Positions 22,253 through 33,451 of a DNA stretch of 64,000 nucleotides are shown one piece after another. The notes under the pieces were generated by a model. It was not told where the DNA came from, did not search any database, and saw only the letters and a list, made by a program, of their open reading frames with translations. Numbering within the stretch: position 1 is the stretch's first letter; every line of letters starts with the position of its first letter. Source of the DNA: Zygnema circumcarinatum (Eukaryota > Streptophyta > Zygnematophyceae > Zygnematales > Zygnemataceae); the NCBI GenBank assembly GCA_037447605.1, contig CM074806.1, positions 2,771,400 through 2,835,399 on the forward strand, read 5' to 3'. The translations under genes were made by a program, and so were the position numbers.

Positions 22253-25200
22253 GAATTCTTGAATGGCATTCTACAAGGCGAAGGTTTACTCCATGGCAGC
22301 AGCACATCCTACTCCAAGTCTCTAACATCTCGCCTATCGGATCCAATCAGCGATGACCATGAACATTCAGTGAACTCGGTTCAAGATTCCAATTGCCTAG
22401 ACAATGATATCAGCTGTCTGTCCGCAGTGGCCAAAATCCTCCTCGTGCCTTGTCCCGTCTGCTCAAAGTCAATACCTTCTGACGCCGCAGCTGCAAATGC
22501 ACACCTCGGTAGGTGTCTGGGGCTTTCATGCTGCTCAAGGAATGGATAGGAACACAGTTCTGCCCCTGCTGTCTTCGGCAAGAAATGCTTCTCTGCGTCC
22601 ATCCGTCATTCCTTATTGTTGAACTTTGTTGCTCTCTTGCATAGAGAAAAGAGCTTCTCGAAAATGAAGATCCGCCTCTCTATAATCTTGGGCCTGAACT
22701 TCCCACGTCTCAAACGGCTGAATGGAACACATCCTCGTAGAGCATTGAGAGTGAGAAAGTTCAAGTCGGTCAGCACCTGGAGATTTGTTTGTAAGCTCTT
22801 CCACCTTTTGTTTCTAAATCTGAATCCACTCTTATTCGCAGATTTATGCCTCAGTGGCGGTGGTGTCAAGCCTTCGTACGGAAGACCTAGCACGCAGCTC
22901 ACGCTGGCCTGCTTAGGAAAGTGGAAATTATCGCGATCCAAACGCCGCCGCTTGATAGCTGACAGCACAACAACAGAGGTGCAAGCGCTCTGTAGTAATT
23001 CTCGTAGCTTCTCACCTGAGGAGGAAGACCTGATAGACATTCATCAATTGGGAAGCAATAAAGGTCCTCCATTTCTACTGCTGAAGGAAATCGTTCAGGA
23101 CGACGCCACACCGAAGTCTTTATATCCTTTCGATGATGCAGACTGCAACAACAGCATAGTGAACAGGTCAAAATTAAAGATAACTTTAGCTGCCGAATTG
23201 ACGTCTCCTATTAAGACAGTGAAATGTACTCCCTCGAAGTTAGCGCTGAACGCCGAGCGCAGAGAAACAAGCGAGTTATATTCTTCAGATCATGTTTCAA
23301 GAGATGAGCTAAGGACTCCGATGTTAATGTCTAAAACTGAAACTCTTGACACTGCTGGAGAGGCAAGTATCGTCTGCAAAAGTTGTAGGTTTCTCTGGGA
23401 TGTGGCAGCTGAAGAAGGCGCATTACGTCCCCAACTTCTGAGTTCTAGCCAACCCGACGCAATCCTGGGAAATTCTTGTTATATCTGCGCATCTTGTTCT
23501 CCACAATTGAACTGTCTTCTGGATAACCCTACACAAGACAAAGGTGGTGTTTCTGGGCTGCAGTCCCTTGTTCCAAATAGAAAGAAGTATGAAGTTGAGC
23601 ACATCCCATCAGCAGTGGCTCGTTTGACCAACAATCCCGCTGATGCCTCTCGTACTGGCAGTTATCTGTCCCTCACACCATTACTGCCAAATCTCAGTGC
23701 TAGCAATGAAATTGTTGATCGTATTGGAAGTTCTCTGGGGACAATCAAGAATTTTGTAGAGATGCAGCTGACGACACAAATCGTTGGTCGTAGATTTCAT
23801 CAAGATGTGGCATGTGAGGATGGTTGCCTGGTGGCAGTTAGAAGAGAGCCGGCGAACAGCCGAGATCCCATGGCAATTCAGGCAGGTTCCTTCACTTCAC
23901 AGGATCTTGCTCGCGGCGACCGATGTTTTTTCCTTGCTTATTGTAGCTACACTTATTATCATTACCCTAAATCTTCAAGCTATATTTGCGCTGTACTGGT
24001 TCCATTCACGTCTGTCGTTGCTTTGAAAAATAGTCTCAGCCTACACTGCATTTTTCCTTTCTTGGTGCAGGTGTTGACCGCGTCTGACCCTACAGTTGTA
24101 ATTGGTCATCTACCTCGAGCTTTGGCTCATTGCCTGGCACCCCTGCTGGACAAGAAATGCATTACTCTTAAGGTGAGTGGAATAAGGAAGAATTTCGGTA
24201 GAGTATTGGTAATGATAGTGGTACTAGTGGTAGGAATCACATAGATATGGTAAAGATGAAAACTGCCAGTCATTGCAATCCAACGCGTCATTGACCGGAT
24301 ATGTCACTGAACTTGAGCAGAGAGGATGAGCCCACTCAACCTTTTGTCTTGTTTTGCAGGGAAGGATCGCATCGACTCCAAAGCATAAATCATCACCTCT
24401 GCCGCTGCAGCTCTTACTTGAGCCTGATTTCACGTCACTTTCCAATGCTGTTGAGGAAAAGGCACTGGTTGAAGCTTTGGAAGCTGCTCAGATGGTAGCT
24501 GCCCATAATACATTCGGAAGTTCTAGGACGGGTGGACGAGGAATATATGTGGACAACTTCGCTTATATGATGCGGACAGTGCTGGAGAGGGATGCACATC
24601 TGTTCACGGAAGAGGAGACAAGACTGCTTGGTGGGAGATTCATTGCCGGGGGATGTTTGTGTGTTTCCTTACCAAGCAAAATATTCCTTTTTTTTGCATG
24701 CCTTTTTTGAGTAGTTGGGACACCGCGGTCCATATACAGAGATTGGTATGACTTCTTATCTAACTTCTGAAATATTTACTTGTGGCTTGCGAAGTGCATA
24801 GGGAAGCTTCTCTTAATATCCTCTCTAACTCTTGTTCTCTGCTGCATCCCATCTCCTTTTCCCCCCCTCCCCCCCCCCCGGTCCCGGCCCTCCCCCATCC
24901 TCCTCTCTCGTTCCTTTCTGTCCCTCTTCGCTCGCACGTTGTCCTTGCCACTCTCACTTTTTTCTCACTTTGAGGTTTGTACGTGCGTTAGTCCTTAGTA
25001 ATTTATCTCTTCACCGAAGTCTAGCATTTTGCCAAGGTCAACATCACGTTTCCAAATTCTGGAGTCAGCAGGTTAATATGTTTGGACTTGTTCTTGCCCT
25101 TGGTCAATGCAGGATCTTTCGATGACCTACCATTCAGTGCGCAACTCCTTTTCATCCGCCTGTTTCAGCGCAAAGGTGCACCTTCTGACATAAAAAACAT

Positions 25201-28200
25201 TGTCGTGGAAGCCGTGTACAGTTTGGCTCTGCTGCTAGAATCTCTTTCGCGTCATATGATTGCACCAATTTTCGCTTGAGGGAAGTTACCCTTTCTTTAG
25301 AAAGCGATCCTGATTCTGTTCTTTTCTGCATGCTCCATGGAACACAGAGACACAAACAGCAAAAGCCGAAGTCTTGGCATCTTGCTGCTGACATGTCGCA
25401 ACGGTCGCGTAGCAGGTCCTTGGTTCCGAGTTGCGGCATTACACTACGAGGATGTGGAAGATCACAAAGCCGCAGTGGATGCATTAGTGAGTGAGTGTGA
25501 ACTACATGTCTATGTTTGTTGCTGCATGAGCATTTACGCTGACTTCAAAGAAAGTACATGAAATGAATTACAGGTAGCTGAATGCGGAGTGGGATGAAGG
25601 GATGCAGAGGGAGGCTTCTGCTGCGACGGAATCGAGTCATCAGGAGAAGCTGGCCAGCTGGCTGCGCAGGATTGGCTGCATCTGCTCCTTGTTCCGGAGT
25701 TGCGAGACCTGCTTATTGCTGCCCGTGTGAAGGTACAATAAAAAATTTTCATCTTTGATATAGAAGGAGCAGATCTTGGTGCATCTACAGAAATGCCTTT
25801 CACTTCAATTTTCGTAAAGCAGTTGCTTTACTGGAGATGTGTTATCTGAGCGCTTCGAACTGGGAAGGGTTCTGTAGTGAGGAAGTTTGGAAGATGGGGT
25901 CAACAAAAGTTAAACTCGTCTGTTCATGATTCAACGTAGTAATCAAATGTGTGGTTACGGCAGACAAAGGGTGAAGCCGCAGCCTGTAAACGAGAGGAGC
26001 TGCTTGCTGCAGCGAAAGAGGCGATAGAGACCGACGTGCAGGTCTCATGTGGGAACGGCACTGGGCCGGGAAAAAGGTGAAGGGAATATAATGCTGCTGG
26101 TGAACTGTTGGCGTTTGTCGAATTCTTGGCCAGAATACGTTGAAAGAGAAGCTAACATATGGGTTTTTATGGATCTACCTATCCTATATGAGTGTTGATC
26201 TGCTGTCTCAGACACGTGTGGCCGCGGGTCTAAACCAAAGATAGGAAAGAAGAGTGCCTTGAGAGTTTTTGAGTAATGAGAAAGGCTGCACTTTTGTGCC
26301 TGTAGGGTTTCAAAAACTCGACAAAATCTCAGCAAGGCTTTTCATATTCATATTCATATTTTTTTCTCTCGTTTCCCTAAATAAAAGTTGGATGGCTGCC
26401 TTTCATGAGAATTTGAACTTTATTCTCTGTTTGTTGGCAGTGGAGCTGCGGCAATGATGAGGGCCCACATAGTGCGCGTCTGCTTTCCATGTGTACAGAT
26501 TGCGCCATCCGTTGCAGAGCTGATGTGGCGTCTGGAGGTTGGTCAATGGCATTTGCTTACCTTTTCTACTGAGCCATACATGTTAAACCTGCCGCAAATT
26601 TCAATGAGCCGCAAAGCCCAATTCGGGCTCGGGCTCCCTGGTGTATTTCGTCTGCTTTTGGAGACAAAAAAAATTCATTCGCAGGAGGTTTTTGTGATGC
26701 AGAGGCTATTTTTCCTTAATGGAGAGCAGGATTTGGCTGTGTTCCTGCTTACGGACATCGGGGCGAGACGGTATCCGAGCTACAAGTGTTTTAGGACAGG
26801 CCCAATATTTCCATCCCGAGAGGAACTATTCGCATACGAAAAGGTTTTCCTTCACCTTTTCATTACCTTCAACTTTCTTCGTTTTAAAATGGACGAATGA
26901 GATGAGATCTGCGCTTGGTCCGGCACCAAGAAAAGAGTTTTAACACGTTTTCTCATATCTTTTCCTCTGCAGACTCTCCATATGGCGAGTGCCATGAACG
27001 AAGTTGTTGAAAAGGGCCATTCTGCCGCTGTTGTCCGCCTACTGCAGCTTGCACTCTCACAGCTCATAGAACGCGGGCCCGGGCCGTATAAGAAAGAGGG
27101 ACCTTCAGCGGATATGGCACCCTTCAAAGCTCGCTTCACTGCGTCCTGGGTGCTTACTGCTATCGGTACTTTGGGCGTCTCATTCCTTGAGCGTGAACGA
27201 AGGTGAAGTTCAGAAAGCACGCATTCTGAAAACAACGTTTATTGAGTTTAAGTAGAGGATGAATGACCAAAACAATACTTTCACTCTACACTTTCAGGTA
27301 TGGGGAGGCTGTGCGAGCGCTGAAGATCCTTCTTGCCTCAGGATGGAGTCGAGGTCGTTACGGCTACTGGACTGTGCGACTAGCTACAGATCTCGAACAC
27401 ACGGGCAATAAAGAAGAGAGTCTTCGGGTGGCTGAGGCTGGAGTGGCCAATACCATGGTGACAGGTGGCGACCGTTTGGCCCTTCAGAGGCGAGTAGTCA
27501 GGCTGTCAAAACCTCCGAGGAGGTGGAAGATGCCGCCATATGCGACAGAACTGAAGAAGACTTTCCCAGAGGTGGGGGTTTCTTACTTCTTTTTTTTCTT
27601 CGTCTTCTGAGTGTGTGTATGGCAATCTTGCAACATCATCGATTCAGAGTTTTCCATGTGCTAGTTGATTTAGATATGGCGGGGAACATGGGCTTGCCAG
27701 GTTCGTATACTCGGCCGACCCCTGAATCGGTTGACAGGGGAGAGGAGTCGGTTTTATGGTTTCGATAATGAACAGTGCAATGTAGAGGAACTTGCTTTAC
27801 AGTACTATGCGAGTGTCAACGGAGGAGAATGGAAGGGATTGCACTGCGAGGGAGGCGTGTGGCACACACTCTTTGGCCTGCTTATGTGGGACATTCTTTT
27901 CGCGCCATTGCCCGATGTCTTCCAAAACCCTTTTCAGGTACGTCGCTTGATCTCCAGATTAAACCTAGCCTCGTGTGCTACTATTTCCCGGAGTCAATCC
28001 TACCTTTGTCTTTGATAGGGGCATGCTTTGCCCACCAACTTACAACTGCTCATACTGGAACTTTGAGATTTATCCCCAGACTGCTCCCCTTGACCTTTCC
28101 ACCGACGCGTTCTTCCCTGCTCGAAAAAGCCGCATTGAAAAACGCATTCAAGAGATCCAAGGTGGGAGTGCTCCAAGTCTATTGGCATCGGTGTGGACCC

Positions 28201-28733
28201 AAAACGAGGGCACATACTGCACAGGTGTCAATTGGGAACGCCTTTCCCTCCTTCAACTCCAAACCATATCTGCCTGCGTAGGAGGGCCGAGCCTTGCTGC
28301 CATTCTCCTCCTTTTGGCGCAGGACTATGGAGGGTGGGGTGCCGGCATGCCCGACCTCTTACTATGGCGGGTGGAGGTAGAGAAGGTATCTGGTCACGGA
28401 ATTTCAGGTGTGGAACAGGATGCAAGAGGGAAAGGATGCTCAGGGAGGACTGATGTTTTGCTCGAGGAAAAAGTGGGATGTAAAGGGTATAGCCCAAGTT
28501 GTGGAGAATCATGCGGTGTGTCTTTTTCACAAGGGCTTGAAGAGAAAGCAAAAGAGAGCTTGGGCGAGACGTGCTTTGAAGGCTTCAGGGGGACTGCCAA
28601 GCTGGTGGAAGTGAAGGGCCCGAGAGACCACTTGTCGGAACAGCAGCGAGCGTGGCTAGCGGTCCTCATGCAGGGAGGGCTCACAGTGGAGGTGTGCAGA
28701 GTGGTGGAGACAGAGAAGGAACTGAAACCTTAG
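22253..28733 (+). CDS. FAN1: FAN1 structure-specific nuclease (UBZ-HIRAN-VRR_NUC), start exon not found
   Basis: FAN1 is a 5' flap endo/exonuclease that repairs interstrand DNA crosslinks in the nucleus. Fourteen exons join in phase: 22253-22508, 22842-23881, 24071-24172, 24360-24630, 25113-25175, 25416-25490, 25608-25732, 25964-26076, 26441-26537, 26685-26843, 26973-27202, 27298-27571, 27701-27937 and 28080-28733. They give 1231 residues without the initiator exon. Splicing rebuilds a UBZ finger (CPVCSKSIP...AHLDLC) near residue 67. A HIRAN domain lies near 395-470 (IVGRRFHQDV...VIGHLPRALA). The central SAP/TPR-like region includes RLFFLNGEQDLAVFLL and GDRLALQRRVVRL. The nuclease has GMPDLLLW (catalytic Asp near 1105) and LVEVKGPRDHLS (Glu and Lys near 1190), with about 70 extra residues between them. 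The intron after 23881 starts with GC. Human and plant FAN1 support the order; the 25490/25608 junction is least sure. Confidence 0.92.
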
Positions 28734-29293
28734 AGGGACCGGACCTGGGCTGGCACTATAGAGGGATTGGGAGAGGGAGAGGGTTGCATTCTTTATCCGT
28801 TTGTTACAAGTTACGCACTTTTGTACCGGCAACATCATTTATTATCAATTCGATTTCACATGACGTAACTGCATCGTCAGTGTTATGCCATCATCATGCC
28901 ATACTACAGTAGCCACAAGGACTTGCCAATCAAAGAATCTCCTCTCATTGAGGAATGCCTGAGGTGCAAACTGCAACTACAACTGCGCAATGCTCGGATT
29001 ACATACAATAACCCTAAAACCCTACTTGATTACGGTCTGGACCTAGCCGCAAACTAGTCCGTGGATTAAGAACAAGAGAACATGGCCTTCCTGTGACCTC
29101 TCCTATGTCTATAAACTGCTCCAGAAAGTCAAGAGAGGGAGAAAGCGAACAATTGTTGAAATCATAAAAACCCATCGCCCCCAACTCTCACTGAACGCCC
29201 AGAATATGTCAGGCCAACAGCGTTTCATAAAATTAATAACCTGAATAACCTTTCAACGAAGAGAAAGAAAGGGAAAAGGGTCCCACCTACGTC
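28734..29293. other. convergent intergenic region between FAN1 and the SPP-like gene
   Basis: Only 560 bp separate the two facing stop codons. It should hold both 3' untranslated regions. I see no ORF or repeat of note. Confidence 0.5.
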
Positions 29294-32200
29294 TCACGAA
29301 TCCCTCTCATTCGCCGCCTTCACCGCCGCCGGCAACTCCTCCTCCATGCCAATGAGAGGCTCATCCCGATACTCAAACAGGGAACTTGTCTCCGATCGGA
29401 CCACCGCGACTGTGAGAACGCCCAAAAGGATGGAGGGTACCAAGTAGAGCAGAGCGGGCTGGGCTGCTCTCGTAGCCGTGTTAATCCCTGCGGCGCAACC
29501 GAGAAACAATTATTTCCATAGATAAAAACCTACAGCTGCAGTCTTGCCACAAACAATCAATGCAGGGCGGCTTACCAATAGTGAGGCCAAGTCCCACCAA
29601 GTAGGCGACAATTGCCGCATTGAAATAGGACTTGTCAGCTGCTGCCCCTCCTCCCACTAACTTCATCTTCACAGGAGTCTCGTCACCACTAGGGGAGGGA
29701 GAGGCTGTCAGCTGACGCCATCTAGACCGGTCAAAACGGAGCATGAGGGCTATAAGGAGGCCCGGGGCCGCAAGGTCGCCAAGTCCGAGAATGCTGTAAG
29801 GGTTGGGGGAGTTTGCCTACAAGAAGATTCCTTACAATATGGAGTTAGAAGGGTTTATAGGATCTTCGTCAAATTGCAGTACTGGCAGAGAGAGAGTTGA
29901 TTGTTTCAACGGTCTCATTGGAAGACTTCGTGGCAACTCTTCCTGGTTTCTGATAAGTGTGGAAAGCCAATCGAGGAAGGAAGGTCACAAAGAGGCAGTC
30001 TCAGCTCACATTCCACTGTGGAAAGATGAGCTTCATGGGTCCATCCAATGCATCAGATGTCGCCACCTGTTCGTGATCAAGAAAGTTTCAAAAATCAGGA
30101 GGACAGACAGCAATGCAAGACAAGCACAACGGTTCTTTTTGGACAATCAGAATTAGTGTTTCAGATTCTTTCTTGGAATACAAGGTTCGAAACGAATCTC
30201 ACCGCCACCATCACATTGTCGCCAAACACTAGAGAGGACCCAAAAACCCAGAACACGTCGTATACAAGGAGTCCCCCAAGCATCGCAGCTGCAGTAAAAA
30301 AGCTGCCATTCACAGCAAAGAGATTTCCAAGTTGCTTAAACAAGCAAGTCAGGTGGTTACCTCACTTTTATAAAAGGCGTTCCTTAAGTCCGTCGGCTCT
30401 CGAGTATATCTGTACTCACAGTTTCGTTGCCCCAAACATCTTCTGATTAAGTTCCCTCGTGGAACAAAGGACTCACCTGCCAAGTGAAATGAGCTGTAGG
30501 AGTTCTGTCACGACAGCTACAGCCACGAAATTGCTGAGTGTGAATGGAGCTCCGGGTTGTCGGCTTCCAAGGGCCGCAAGAATGCCAACTGTTTCCACAT
30601 GCAACATTACATTTGTGGGATTGATTGATACGTCGCAACCAATGAAGTCAAGTCAGATTTTGGGATTTCTAACCTCACTTCCCTCCTAAGGTTGATTGAG
30701 TTGATCCAGCAAACCACTCACCCTCAGTAGAAGCGCTATCTTGCAGAAACGCTTATCTCTAGACACCACCTCCCACAAAAAAAACAGGAAACTGATTGCA
30801 AAAACTGAACACAGAAGCACTTTGATTGCGATAACATCCGTAAATTAGGCCAAGGTGGTAACAACATTGGAACAGAAATCCTACATTGAAAAATGAAAAT
30901 TGAAAACATGCATAAGCTGACCCTTGAAATGAAGCCTCGACAAACTCACTGGCTGCTGCGAGCACATCTGTGGGTGAAATGGTGACGTGCACACGTTCCC
31001 CATCAACTGTTGCAAGCCACTCCGGTAGATCTGCATGCAGAGAACTGTAAGCCTCACAGTCAAAATGTAGCAAATAACTCAACAATGGAAAAGAAATAAC
31101 AAGGTTGACCCAGAAGTTGCAACGGACAGTTTCATGCCTTGCACTCAGACGTCAGCATGACATTGCTTCTTACTTTTCCAAAAGCCAACGATTGTTTCCT
31201 GTGCTATCCTCTCCTTCCCTCCCCCACTCCCTCTAGTCATTCGCCTTCTTTTCTGTTCACCAATTAGCGATGGCAATAGTAGAACCAAACCCACCTATCC
31301 TCTGTGACCATTGTTCGAGTTGGGGTAGGCTTGCTTTTAGAGGATCGGACAAGTTGCTTCCAACAGCAAGTGCACCGACGAACGTGAGATATACAGAGAT
31401 GAATGCCCCGAGGTTAAGGTCCGGAAAAAATCGTAAAAGGCAATAAAACCCAAATAAAGTGAAGGAACAAACAATAGGTACAGCGAAGCTTTGTTGGAGG
31501 GTGATCTTTTGAGCTTGTCGCTGCTTCAAACTGCAAACAGCTCCCTCCCCCCACTTGTTTAAAGAACCTTCTTTTTTCCAACGAAGGTATAATTCACTGA
31601 GAAAAGAGATCCAAGAGCGAAAAAAAAAAAAACGAGGTAGAAGGCAGGCATTCAAAATGGATGGACGGAACTAGAGTGAGTCTAATTGTCAGTAATTCAC
31701 CTTCGATGACTGCCAACATAGATAGCCCAAATGGCGAGAGCGGTGAAGTAGACTGAAGCCGACCATGGAAACCGAGGGAGAATTGGAACTATAGGGATAG
31801 ACGCAATGATCAGGGCAAAGGCAATCTGCACAACCCAAAAGTGATATCGATTTCAGGCGGTTTCTAGTGTCCACAGCATTACTTTTGCAGAGTCTAGTCC
31901 TTCACTCTTTTTACGATGCAGTTTGATTAGCATTTGAAGCTCCAATTCAGAGTAAGTAAACAAATGTCCAATCCTCCATAAGTAATATTGAGACTATTTT
32001 AAAGAATGAGCTCATGAAATATACGGGAAATCCTTTCCAACCTTTGTGGCATAAAAGCACAACCAAGGACTCTCGTAAGCTTCATCAGTCCAATTGAACC
32101 ATAAAATTAAGAAATGCAAAAACCAACAGTAAACTGAGCACCCTTAAGTGATTCGACTTCAAAATTCTCCTGGCACCAACCCACTCACTCACTCACTCTT

Positions 32201-32748
32201 CCCCCCCCGCCTTTCTATCACATGCTATCAAGTCGAATTCCACCATCCTCTAACCCTTTAAGCCATTGAGCTGTCAATTTTCCATAAATTACCTGCGGAC
32301 CCGTTCCTCGCGTCCAATCCGCCGGCCAATCACTGGCATTCACATCCTCCTCAAAATCTCCTCCAGACTTTGGCTCCTCTGAACTGAGACCTCCTCCATT
32401 CTGCTCCACTACTTCCAGCAGCTCGCCACGTGGTGGATCCACAAACCCCAATTCTCCTCCTCCGCTACGACCCACTTCCTCCCCTCCACTCGAAGCAACT
32501 CTAACTCTTCTGCAGCCGCCTTCCCTGCCCCTCCGCGGCGCAATAGACAGCTGTCTGGGTCTCAAACGATACTCTAAGCCGCTTTCCTGACCGTGGACTG
32601 CCCTCCTGAAGCTTTTATTTTCCAAATGCACACCCATGGGAGGGGTCGTAGCGACTTTCAAGAGCATGCTTGCACTCGTACTTCTGTGCTGCTCCAAGCA
32701 GCCATGTACTCCTGCCAAAGAGAGGGCGGCCTTTCCCGCAGAAGCCAT
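29294..32748 (-). CDS. signal peptide peptidase-family intramembrane aspartyl protease with transit-like N-terminus, 547 aa
   Basis: SPP/SPPL proteins cut transmembrane helices inside the membrane. Exons 32748-32293, 31825-31701, 31530-31295, 31030-30922, 30735-30722, 30588-30477, 30302-30203, 30066-30010, 29816-29576 and 29487-29294 sum to 548 codons including the stop. The catalytic pair is visible: VYDVFWVF (Asp366) and ILGLGD (Asp417). The third signature is AAQPALLY, with the PAL motif at 494-496. Multiple hydrophobic helices precede and surround these. The first 150 residues are not SPP-like: they are Arg/Ser/Ala/Gly-rich at the start with RRVRVASSGGEE near residue 85, resembling a plastid transit peptide, then acidic. 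The chosen start is the first in-frame ATG; upstream in-frame sequence has only a GTG. The 14-bp exon is inferred from phase and good splice sites. Protease identity is firm; plastid location is inference. Confidence 0.85.
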
Positions 32749-33451
32749 ATCTGAGGACGAAGGCCCGGAGAGCGAGCAAGAAGCTCGCACTGTGGGAGGA
32801 GGATTCGAAGAGAGACGGAGGCAAGTGGGGGAGGAGGAGGGGGTCTTTCCTCCGTGCGCCACGTAGCACTGTTCAGCTCCAAGAAGGCGCCACGTGGCTT
32901 TGCTTCAAGGAGCGAATGTCCCACGCTTAACAGGCATCACATGTCACATGGGCCGTTGCACGAGGACCGTTCCATGCGCAGAATTTTTTCTACTTGCTTA
33001 GAGGATCCAATGCTTTCCTTTTCAGATCAACGTGTCTGCCCTCGACATGTGCTTCACAAGTTAAATGTAAAGTTGGCAAAAGTGAAAAAGAAAGTCTGCA
33101 CTTGCATGGAAGCGAAGGATGTGCCAATCCTCATCAGAGGGCAGTGGAGGCAAAGCACGCAGCAAAGCAACGAACGCTTCATCGTCATATTATTTCGGCG
33201 CCGGAGGGTCCGGCCTTTACAAAAGTTTGCCGAGATACAAAAATATGGAGTGCCAATCATATCGTAAAGACCTCTTTTAAAAAATGTAATATAAAAGATG
33301 ATGCCAAGACTAACAGTACAGTTAAGCGGCTGTCCTGCTTCAGCTACATAACATGATGAGAAGTGAAACGAAAGGAACGAAAATATAGATAATTGCAACA
33401 GACATTTGAACCGCCCTGACTCTGAAAGTCAAAATGTCGCACATAATTACA
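32749..33451. other. region between SPP-like start and the C2 gene 3' end
   Basis: This holds the promoter and leader of the minus-strand SPP-like gene and the 3' untranslated region of the C2 gene. A GA/GGA-rich stretch lies near 32815-32845. No separate gene is seen. Confidence 0.45.

Noticed and set aside
28386..28588. GT-AG intron inside the FAN1 nuclease domain that would remove the extra loop
   Set aside because: It is 203 bp, so removing it shifts the frame at the catalytic LVEVKGP segment. No other pair of sites in the region restores the frame.
31640..31700. Coding extension upstream of SPP-like exon 3
   Set aside because: The longer open frame runs through a poly-A/T tract and has a clear AG acceptor at 31530 that fits the phase of the preceding exon.
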